A stretch of 64,000 nucleotides of DNA from Arenibacter catalasegens (lineage in GTDB: Bacteria; Bacteroidota; Bacteroidia; Flavobacteriales; Flavobacteriaceae). The notes beneath the pieces are model-generated. The model saw only the letters and a program-made list of their open reading frames with translations. It had not been told where the DNA came from and made no database searches. A program made the position numbers and the translations under genes. Shown here piece after piece: positions 57,197 through 64,000 of this stretch. The stretch lies in the NCBI RefSeq assembly GCF_002909235.1, contig NZ_PHQQ01000003.1, positions 243,347 through 307,346 of the forward strand, in the 5' to 3' direction. Positions within the stretch are counted from its first letter, which is position 1; each line of letters starts with the position of its first letter.

Positions 57197-58153
57197 AACA
57201 ATGGCAATAGAACCTGCGATTTTAAGAGTATCATACTCACATGGAATAATTACCTTTCCATCAAGATTTATTAATCCATGCTTATTGTATTTTGAAACAA
57301 AAACAAAATTATTTTCAATTTCAAATCCATGATATTCACAGGGAATAATTGTTTCTCCATCTAGATTCATTAATCCACGTTTATTGTCTTTTAAGGTAAA
57401 GACAAAATTTCCTTCAACCTCAAATCTATTATATATGCAAGGAATGATTGTTTCTCCATCTAGATTCATTAACCCTTGTTTATTTCCATTTAGTGTAACG
57501 ATATAACTTCCTTCAACTTCAAATCTATCATATTCACAAGGAACGATTACTTTACCATATAGATTCATTAAACCGCGTTTTTGGTTTTTAAAGGTAATAG
57601 CATAACCTCCTTCAAATTCTAACTTATCATATACGCAAGGAATGATTGTTTTACCGTCTATAGTCATCAAACCATGCTTATTATTTTTTGTTACAAATAC
57701 ATAATTATCTTTGATTTTAAATTCGTCAAACCCCTTAGAGAAATCAACTTTTCTGCGTTGATTTTCTAATTCAATTTTTTGTTCTTTTTTAGGAGTTTTG
57801 GATTGTGCCTCTGTGCTAAATATGTTGATACCTATAAAAGTTGAAATTAAAATAGAAGTAGATAAGATTGAGATTTTTTTCATTGCATTTGTTTTAAAAT
57901 TAAAGAGATCTTTTAAATACCAAAACATAGTATGGCTTTTGAAATCTGAATCTTGATTTGAGATTTCAAAAAAATCAACTTCTAAGGATTCAGAAATAAT
58001 TCTAATCGTAGAGCTTCTTGGTTTTACAGCGCCAGATTCAATTCTTTGAATGGTGCGCATTGTTACATTACATTTTTCTGCAACTTCAGCTTGTGTTAAA
58101 CCTCTGGCCTTTCTTATTTTAATTAATTCTTTGCCAAAATCAAGTTTATTCAT
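57182..58153 (-). CDS. XRE-type membrane protein with WG repeats, 3' end cut by an IS
   Basis: 323 residues from ATG 58153 (the frame upstream starts with TTG). Domains: XRE HTH (about 5-60; LTQAEVAEKCNVTMRTIQRIES), membrane segment (about 94-113), then five full WG-type repeats of 33 residues (GLMNLDGETIIPC(E/I)Y type) and a truncated sixth. The native part is 57197-58153; the last residues (WIFW) come from the inserted element and 14 native residues are lost at 53125-53167. M91 (MKKISILSTS) could start a separate signal-bearing WG protein. Low GC, unlike the IS. Confidence 0.8.
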   Translation of the reverse strand: MNKLDFGKELIKIRKARGLTQAEVAEKCNVTMRTIQRIESGAVKPRSSTIRIISESLEVDFFEISNQDSDFKSHTMFWYLKDLFNFKTNAMKKISILSTSILISTFIGINIFSTEAQSKTPKKEQKIELENQRRKVDFSKGFDEFKIKDNYVFVTKNNKHGLMTIDGKTIIPCVYDKLEFEGGYAITFKNQKRGLMNLYGKVIVPCEYDRFEVEGSYIVTLNGNKQGLMNLDGETIIPCIYNRFEVEGNFVFTLKDNKRGLMNLDGETIIPCEYHGFEIENNFVFVSKYNKHGLINLDGKVIIPCEYDTLKIAGSIAIVWIFW

Positions 58154-58291
58154 TCGAATTAAAATTATAAGTAAAACTATCTTCAATCATAAAACTTTCC
58201 AAAAATCAGCAATGTTTTATGTGCGACATTTGCACGACATTCGGCATTAAGCACCAATTTTATTTGCGAATGAGTCTTCTAATTATCGCTA

Positions 58292-58326
58292 AAGTAGGAA
58301 TATAATCAATGATTATATTCCTACTT
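58292..58326 (-). terminator. Long inverted repeat, terminator candidate
   Basis: Perfect 17-bp arms (AAGTAGGAATATAATCA and complement) with one central base. It lies about 20 bases after the shifted stop (58345) of the small gene and 139 bases before the XRE/WG start. Confidence 0.55.
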
Positions 58327-58393
58327 ACATTGTCAAATTAATATTTATCTGAGTTCTGCAACAGCCACGTTCATTTTACGGAACTGTTTAAAT

Positions 58394-58561
58394 TCAGTTT
58401 TCACCTTCGCCTTTTGAGACAAAAAAACTAAATTCATTCTTGCCCAAAAGTCCTTTTAGTCCAACACTCTCTATAATCCCTTCGAAATGGGTGTTGATGT
58501 CCGAGTAGTAAAATTCAATGGTGGTATCACTTTTAATATCATCAACTATAATAATTGCCAT
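58394..58561 (-). CDS. Small hypothetical protein, probably frameshifted
   Basis: 55 residues from ATG 58561: MAIIIVDDIKSDTTIEFYY... with an acidic N-terminus, then a T7 run (A7 at 58421-58427 on the plus strand) after which the frame stops at 58394. Skipping one T would continue into SQKAKVKTEFKQFRKMNV and AVAELR with a stop at 58345, giving about 71 residues. So it is either a frameshifted pseudogene, a programmed shift or a sequence error. No family recognised. Confidence 0.45.
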   Translation of the reverse strand: MAIIIVDDIKSDTTIEFYYSDINTHFEGIIESVGLKGLLGKNEFSFFVSKGEGEN

Positions 58562-59009
58562 CTAGCATATTAATAGATTTAGTTCTAAAATCAAAGCTAC
58601 TATTTAGAAGTAAGCATTGACAATAAGTGTAAAATATTTTTACACCTATTGTTAATTAATTTTACATGTTGTGGAATTAACTATATTTTTTATTTTGTAA
58701 CAATCACATTATCAGAACCTTGTTTTTGTGGCATATTAATGGTACGCAAAGAGTGGGCTAGATATATAAATAATGAATAAAATATTAGTTGCTTCCCGTT
58801 TTTTCTGCTTTTTATTAATTCATTGCAAGGTTTTTCTTGAAAAATCTTGGAGATTGGATAATTGAAGGAGTGTTGAAACTATTTTAATGCAGCGTTTGTT
58901 TTTTGTTTTGCTATTGCATAAAACAAGCATAAAATAGGAATAATCATTTAGCAGAGAGAGTCTAGAGGTTGTACTTTGGTTTTACACGTTTCTTTATAAA
59001 CTAAACAAG
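58562..59009. other. Gene-free AT-rich stretch before the permease
   Basis: 448 very AT-rich bases with no gene; it contains the inverted repeat at 58621 and must hold the promoter of the permease gene. Confidence 0.4.
58621..58651. repeat. Inverted repeat, operator or terminator candidate
   Basis: 31 bases; CAATA..GTGTAAAA arm pairs with TTTTACAC..TATTG, 13 of 15 pairs. 60 bases upstream of the small minus-strand gene. Confidence 0.45.
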
Positions 59010-61388
59010 ATGCTAAAACACTATTTTAAATTCGCCATTAGAAACTTCGTTTCCAACAGAACCATTTTTGCCGGTAGTTTGGCCACTCTTTGTTTGGGAG
59101 CGTTATGTATTTCACTATTGTTTTCGTATGTGTACAACGAACTTACCATGGATGATTTTCATGAAAAAGTAGAAGATATATACATGATAACCATGAAAAC
59201 TTCTCCTAAAAGTGATTGGATGTCATCTTTTAAGAATAATTATAATGAGTATCCAGAAGTTGAAGATATTACCTCATTAATAAATTTTAGTAAAGATGAA
59301 ATTAAGCTAAAATACAACGATTATTCATATACCCCCATCGGTATGGTTGTAGACAGTAGCTTTTTTAAAATGTTTGGTTTTAAATTGGCAATAGGTGATG
59401 AAAACACCATTTTGGATGATTACGAAGCCATAATATTAAGTGAGGATTTCAGTAAAAAATTATTTGGTAATGAAAACCCGATGGGTAAAAAGGTGGATTT
59501 TGAAGCGCGAATGTATCAAGGTTCTCATATTGTAAAAGGCATTGTTAAAATACCATCAAATAGTTCTCTTAAATTTGATGTTTTAATACCCAATGCAGGT
59601 ACTTTCTATGGTATGCTAGGGGTACAGTTTGTAAGATTAAAAGAAAATGTTCATCAAAATAATTTTGATGAAAAAATTAAATATTCCAATAATAATGTTC
59701 CTAACTTTTATCCACAATTAACAGAAAGTACTACTAAAACAGTAAAATTAAAAGACCTTTATTTTACCAACAATTTTAATCGAATAAAGGTCCTTCCAGT
59801 ATTTAGTTCAGGAAATAGGTATAATATAGACATCTTAATAATTTTTATTTTAATAATACTATCGGTGTCTATTCTCAATTTTTCTAATCTTCAAATTGTC
59901 AATGTCAATTCCGTTATCAAGAATATAGTAATATCCAAAATCATTGGAGCCTTCAAAAAAAATATTTATTATCAAAAGTTAGTTGAAAATATCATCACAA
60001 TTGTCATATCAGCTATTATAATAACAATAACTTATAATTTAGTTATTCCTTATTTTAATGGTTTTATGAACGTTAATTTGAAGCCGCCAGTTATACAGGT
60101 TTTATTAATTAATATTTTGTTTTTAACAATAATTACAAGCATTGGTTTAATATATCCGATGATTAGTATCAATCGTTTTTCAGCAGTATTAAATATAAAT
60201 AATCAACAACAACTAAAGGGAAAACAAATTATAGTTTTAGTTCAATATACTTTAGCAGTTATTCTTCTTATATCGTCTATAATAGTTTCTAAACAACTTC
60301 AATTAATGCTAAGCAAAGATTTAGGGTTTAATACCGAAAACATTATGAAAGTAAAACTATATTTCCTAACAGCGCAAATTCCAATTGTTATAACTGGGAG
60401 TGAAGAGAAACAGGTTGCTGATAGAAAAGAAATACTTGAAAAACCAGAATATATTAAAAACCAACTTGCCTCTTTCTCTGGCATAAAAACAGTTGGTCAA
60501 GGTAGATCTCCTTTAGATATTTATCAAATTGAATGGAAAACCAGGCAAGAAACTTCGGGTTTTGAATCTTTAAATACATTAGCTATCTCCACAGAATGCC
60601 AAGATCTTTTTGGTTTAGAGTTATTAGAAGGTCGATTTTTTGATAAAGAAATAGACCAGAAACGGGATAATAAAATTATAATAAATGAGGCCGCTAAAAA
60701 ACATTGGGGTGTTAAAGATATTGGCACTACGACAATAGAAAATATTTCATGGGGGAATAATTTTGAGATTATTGGTGTTGTGAAAGATTTTAATTATGAG
60801 CATTTAGCATCAAAACCAAAACCACTTATTATATATAATGGGGAAATTAGTGATGCTGATTATTTTATTCAATTTCATAATAATGAAAACCAAGAAACAA
60901 TAGCCCAAATCCAAAAATTGTTTAATGAATTAAATCCCAACCAAACCTTTAACTACACTTTTTTAAGCGACGACATAGTTGCCCTGTACGATAAAGAAAA
61001 ACGCTTAAGTACCATATACATTCTTTTTACCATTATTGCTTTATTAATATCGGCCATTGGCTTATTTACCATTGCGCTCTACGATACCCAACGCCGTATT
61101 AAGGAAATTGGTGTACGCAAAGTAAACGGCGCTACCATTCATGATATTTTAATCATGCTTAATAAAGATTTTATTAAATGGGTTTTGTTGGCTTTTGTTA
61201 TTGCTTGCCCAATTGCTTATTACGCCATGAATAAATGGCTGGAGAATTTTGCCTATAAAACCAGTTTAAATTGGTGGGTGTTTGCATTGGCCGGCATATT
61301 TACATTACTAATTGCCTTGTTAACGGTGAGTTGGCAAAGTTACAGTGCAGCAAAACAAAATCCGGTCGATAGTTTAAGGGATGAGTAG
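59010..61388 (+). CDS. FtsX/MacB-type ABC permease
   Basis: 792 residues with four core membrane segments in two groups (about 20-43 and 270-395, then 415-435 and 665-770) and two large extracytoplasmic MacB-type domains. FtsX hallmark at the C-terminus (LYDTQRRIKEIGVRKVNGATIHDILIMLNKDFIKWVLLAF) and a matching but diverged N-terminal half (MLKHYFKFAIRNF). No ATPase gene beside it; orphan permeases of this type are common in Bacteroidetes. Strongly AT-rich. Substrate unknown; peptide or lipoprotein export is a family-level guess. Confidence 0.85.
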   Translation: MLKHYFKFAIRNFVSNRTIFAGSLATLCLGALCISLLFSYVYNELTMDDFHEKVEDIYMITMKTSPKSDWMSSFKNNYNEYPEVEDITSLINFSKDEIKLKYNDYSYTPIGMVVDSSFFKMFGFKLAIGDENTILDDYEAIILSEDFSKKLFGNENPMGKKVDFEARMYQGSHIVKGIVKIPSNSSLKFDVLIPNAGTFYGMLGVQFVRLKENVHQNNFDEKIKYSNNNVPNFYPQLTESTTKTVKLKDLYFTNNFNRIKVLPVFSSGNRYNIDILIIFILIILSVSILNFSNLQIVNVNSVIKNIVISKIIGAFKKNIYYQKLVENIITIVISAIIITITYNLVIPYFNGFMNVNLKPPVIQVLLINILFLTIITSIGLIYPMISINRFSAVLNINNQQQLKGKQIIVLVQYTLAVILLISSIIVSKQLQLMLSKDLGFNTENIMKVKLYFLTAQIPIVITGSEEKQVADRKEILEKPEYIKNQLASFSGIKTVGQGRSPLDIYQIEWKTRQETSGFESLNTLAISTECQDLFGLELLEGRFFDKEIDQKRDNKIIINEAAKKHWGVKDIGTTTIENISWGNNFEIIGVVKDFNYEHLASKPKPLIIYNGEISDADYFIQFHNNENQETIAQIQKLFNELNPNQTFNYTFLSDDIVALYDKEKRLSTIYILFTIIALLISAIGLFTIALYDTQRRIKEIGVRKVNGATIHDILIMLNKDFIKWVLLAFVIACPIAYYAMNKWLENFAYKTSLNWWVFALAGIFTLLIALLTVSWQSYSAAKQNPVDSLRDE

Positions 61389-61402
61389 AATAAAAATTAA
61401 AA

Positions 61403-61624
61403 ATGCTTTTTCCTTTGGAGATCTGTAAGATCATCTATACCACCAACCTTAAAGATAAGCTCAAAGGAAAAATAAGAAAGTACACCAGGAACAAACTTTC
61501 CTTCCCTACCGATGATGCGGTGATAAAATCAATATATTTGGCAACAAGGGAGGCGACCAGGAAATGGGGTATTATCTTAAATCAGTTCCTTAGGATTCCT
61601 GCCCGTCCGGTCAGGCGGGTATGA
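61403..61624 (+). pseudogene. IS256-family transposase relic
   Basis: The frame encodes the C-terminal segment IYTTNLKDKLKGKIRKYTRN..FPTDDAVIKSIYLATREATRKWG, typical of IS256 (Mutator-like) transposases, ending near 61590 and then running into unrelated residues. The rest of the gene, including the DDE residues, is absent. A remnant only. Confidence 0.8.
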
Positions 61625-61720
61625 AAAAGGGGGCAGACTTTAGATAAAGGTTAAACCCTTGTTATTTTTAACTTACACACTTTATGAGATAGTCCTTCTG
61701 GAAAATAAAAAACCTCTAGC

Positions 61721-61788
61721 AAAACGGCTGATAAATGACACGATTTTAGAAAAGGGGACAGTTCCAAAAAAGGTTGGTTTTAAGGAAC
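61721..61788 (+). repeat. Direct repeat flanking the TlpA gene, copy 1
   Basis: About 68 bases, AAAACGGC.GATAAATGA then GGGGAC.GTTCCAAAAA, nearly the same as 63751-63818. Lies 162 bases past the TlpA stop. Confidence 0.7.
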
Positions 61789-61949
61789 TACTAAAAAATT
61801 TCCAAGTTCTTTATTCAGAATAAACGTAATTAAATGAGATGGATTCTAATTGAAATAATATTGTTCTCCATTCATCCTATTGAAAGATAAGATATTCTTA
61901 GCGAATTTTAATAAGACTCTAAATAACTGGATCGTTATCGTTTTCAATC

Positions 61950-63653
61950 TTATTTATCGTCATACAAATCAATAATAAAAACTCCATTTTCTCCTTTTTG
62001 GCCATATTTTTTTTTCCCAACCTCAGGGTTGATGATTTGAATATGACGCACATTAGTGTCATCAAATTCACTAAAATAAGACTTGGGCTTTAAAAAATCT
62101 TTCCCATTTATAATAAATAAGGCCAATTTTTCGGTAGTTACATCTATTAGTTTTAATATTTTACTTTCTGCAACATCTGGCCTCAAATGAGAACCCTTCT
62201 CAGAAATGGTTCCATTTTTATCGATTATTACATAATATGGCACTGCTTGAATTCCAAAAGCTTTCTTTATCTCAGTACTCTGTTTTTTAGTTAAAAAATA
62301 ATTATGACCTCCCAGTTCAAATTTATCAAGGATAGGTTTCCATAACCTTTCCTCAGACTCTATACAAATATTTATAAAAGTCACATCTTCGTGTTGCAAT
62401 TTATTCATGAGGATTTTAGATTTAGGAAATTCGGCAATGCAAGAGCCACACCAAGTTGCCCATAAATCAATATATATTACTTTACCTTTGTTGGTTGTTA
62501 ATATAGAATCCATTATTTGGTCGACAGAAGAATTCTTAGCTTCCATTAAAATGGCATCTGAGGCCTGTTTAGGATGTTCGAGATTGTATTTGATGATTTT
62601 GTATTCTTCGTGGAGCCGTTCTTTTAAGAAAGGTAATTTTATAATTGAGTCTGCAACACTTTTATACTTTTCGTATAATGAGACTTCAGATTTATCCAAG
62701 CTTTGATATAATTTCTCAGCCAGCACCAATTGTCTTAATAAGCTGTCCTTGGTTTGTTCTAGAATGCCAAATATCATTAGGGAATCAATTATATCTTTGT
62801 TTAGTGAGGATTCTTCCTCATTAAGTTTATACTTAGTAGTAGTTTTTTCACTAAGGACTTTCGGATATAAATAAAAGAAATGGAATAAATTAACGAAAGA
62901 AGAAAGTTCATGGCCACTAATAAACATCTCCTCTTTTATCGGCAACCTTTTCAAAAATGAATTCTTATAATCGTCAGGTACTTTCCACTCAGATTCATTT
63001 AACCCATTTACTCGACGATGTTGCATGGGATAATTTGCCAAGGACCGATAATAATTCTGTTCACTAAAAATTTGAGCCCATACCTTCGTTTCATTAGATA
63101 TTGAATTATCTGAAGCGAATTTATCATAAAGAACCTTGCCTGTCAATAGTAAGGTGTCGAGATATGCGAGGTATTGTTTTGGGCTATAATTTTTCACGGC
63201 CTCAGCTTGCGTATTTCTATCTGTGTACAACTCATTTGAAAAAAACATCTTCTGAAAAAAGGAAGCATCCTTATTTGTTTTGGCGGCATCTCCACTAAAT
63301 TTGATCGATTCCAGCAACTCTGGTCTATTGTTGGTCTTTCCATTAAATTCAACAAATATGCTATCGCCCGGATGGGAGAGGACAAGGAAGTTGGTATTGT
63401 AGGAAACCCAGACATCGGTTGGAATTTTGCTTTCAAAAGTCGCTCTGAAATAACCAAGACTATCCAACCCAGTTGGGATTTCAAATCGCCTAAACCCCAA
63501 TCTATTTACAATTATTTTTAAATTAGGATTGTTAAGGTCAAAATCAATAACCCTTCCTGATATAATTATTTCCTTGGATATTTCAGGTTGGATCTCATTA
63601 TTTTTGCAACCAAACAGAGAGAAAAGTACTAGGAGAAATACAAGTAATTTCAT
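61950..63653 (-). CDS. TlpA-like lipoprotein with plug-like C-terminus
   Basis: 567 residues. Lipobox LFGC (C16). N-terminal DUF4369-like strand-rich part (about 25-130), a helical middle, then a thioredoxin-like domain (about 375-505) with the active site WCGSC at about 400 and cis-Pro in QAVPYYVII. Thiol-disulfide exchange in the periplasm is likely. Beyond the thioredoxin domain, the last 60 residues end in INPEVGKKKYGQKGENGVF, resembling the plug-domain motif of SusC-like proteins, unusual for TlpA. Another thioredoxin-like gene precedes it on the same strand. Confidence 0.85.
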   Translation of the reverse strand: MKLLVFLLVLFSLFGCKNNEIQPEISKEIIISGRVIDFDLNNPNLKIIVNRLGFRRFEIPTGLDSLGYFRATFESKIPTDVWVSYNTNFLVLSHPGDSIFVEFNGKTNNRPELLESIKFSGDAAKTNKDASFFQKMFFSNELYTDRNTQAEAVKNYSPKQYLAYLDTLLLTGKVLYDKFASDNSISNETKVWAQIFSEQNYYRSLANYPMQHRRVNGLNESEWKVPDDYKNSFLKRLPIKEEMFISGHELSSFVNLFHFFYLYPKVLSEKTTTKYKLNEEESSLNKDIIDSLMIFGILEQTKDSLLRQLVLAEKLYQSLDKSEVSLYEKYKSVADSIIKLPFLKERLHEEYKIIKYNLEHPKQASDAILMEAKNSSVDQIMDSILTTNKGKVIYIDLWATWCGSCIAEFPKSKILMNKLQHEDVTFINICIESEERLWKPILDKFELGGHNYFLTKKQSTEIKKAFGIQAVPYYVIIDKNGTISEKGSHLRPDVAESKILKLIDVTTEKLALFIINGKDFLKPKSYFSEFDDTNVRHIQIINPEVGKKKYGQKGENGVFIIDLYDDK

Positions 63654-63682
63654 TATTAATTTTATTCAATTAAGTAACTAAT

Positions 63683-63720
63683 ATAACTAATTATTTAGTT
63701 TAAACTAAATAATTAGTTAT
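63683..63720. promoter_or_regulatory. 38-bp perfect palindrome upstream of the TlpA gene
   Basis: Each half is 19 bases (right half AAACTAAATAATTAGTTAT), all A/T-rich, centred at 63701/63702, 30 bases before the ATG at 63653. Could be an operator, or the terminator of the upstream gene. Confidence 0.6.
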
Positions 63721-63750
63721 ACATTCTTCAATCCTTAATTCCAGTTTCGT

Positions 63751-63818
63751 AAAACGGCGGATAAATGAAACGATTTAGAAAAAGGGGACTGTTCCAAAAA
63801 TGGTTCGATTTACGGGAC
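63751..63818 (+). repeat. Direct repeat, copy 2
   Basis: See 61721-61788: same orientation, about 2.03 kb apart. This copy lies 66 bases past the stop of the thioredoxin-like gene running off the right edge. Confidence 0.7.
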
Positions 63819-63883
63819 AGATTAAAAGCTGGAATAAAGCAATATTTAGTTCCAAATTGGGAATGGTCTCTTGTAAAACCCCT

Positions 63884-64000
63884 TTAAAGATTGGCTTCAA
63901 TTAGTTTGATGATTTCCTTCTCATTAAATCCTGATTCTGCAAAAATAACATCACCTTTTTTGTTTATAAGAATAAATGTAGGTGCTGCGGTAACCTCATA
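63884..64000 (-). CDS. Thioredoxin-like protein, C-terminal part only
   Basis: 38 visible residues ending in TAA at 63884. The cis-Pro segment AAPTFILINKKGDVIF and a C-terminal helix (FNEKEIIKLIEAN) are of the thioredoxin/TlpA fold. The rest lies beyond the window. It is probably a second TlpA-like gene upstream of 61950-63653 on the same strand, each gene followed by a copy of the same repeat. Confidence 0.7.
   Translation of the reverse strand, partial: YEVTAAPTFILINKKGDVIFAESGFNEKEIIKLIEANL

Noticed and set aside
57197..57780. Array-like repeats with 99-base period
   Set aside because: They are the coding repeats of the WG protein (33 residues each), not CRISPR; no short spacers.
61403..61624. 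Functional IS256 transposase
   Set aside because: Only the C-terminal segment remains and no inverted ends are seen.

Overview
The window comes from a marine-type member of the Bacteroidetes, most likely Flavobacteriaceae (Arenibacter, Maribacter or Zobellia-like). The evidence is a SusC/SusD pair, hybrid two-component regulators, LytS/LytTR pairs, Bacteroidetes -7 promoter elements (TAnnTTTG), DUF4270 and DUF4907 proteins, many lipoproteins and moderate-to-low GC. Genus is an inference. Coordinates below use the start codon I judged most likely; several long frames begin with TTG codons ahead of a clear ATG plus signal peptide.

Region 1 (1-5312): the 5' part of an outer-membrane protein gene coupled to a DUF4270 lipoprotein gene, then a Kelch lipoprotein, a DUF4907 protein, and a LytS-type kinase overlapping a LytTR response regulator. 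Region 2 (5580-8581): two S1-type sulfatases. Region 3 (9028-15922): a minus-strand block (DUF6090, SCO1-like, MORN-repeat, two YHYH lipoproteins, an exported membrane-anchored protein, an EF-hand protein) divergent from a second LytS/LytTR pair. This looks like an uncharacterised cell-surface, possibly metal-linked, system.

Region 4 (16639-40680) is a polysaccharide utilisation locus: SusC/SusD, a large hybrid two-component regulator, three more sulfatases (five in the window), an alpha-L-rhamnosidase (GH78), a GH30 enzyme, an unclassified (alpha/alpha)-barrel-like protein and an exported propeller/helical fusion protein. A sulfated, rhamnose-containing polysaccharide with beta-linked galactose or similar is the likely target. 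Region 5 (40894-48078): a cation-chloride-cotransporter-like permease, a hybrid histidine kinase, and the formaldehyde-fixing pair hxlA/hxlB divergent from an AraC regulator.

Region 6 (48203 to the window end) looks like an integrated mobilizable element. It starts at a 3' fragment of tRNA-Asp, followed by an IntDOT-like tyrosine recombinase, a MOBP relaxase and a MobC-like protein. An IS21-family element (53168-57196), itself carrying an ISAon1/ISL3-like IS in its left end, has inserted into the 3' end of an XRE/WG-repeat gene. The 7-bp target duplication is visible and the original reading frame can be restored on paper. AT-rich cargo follows: a small frameshifted gene, an FtsX/MacB-type permease, an IS256 transposase relic, a TlpA-like lipoprotein and the end of a second thioredoxin-like gene. 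The right end of the element is not in the window.
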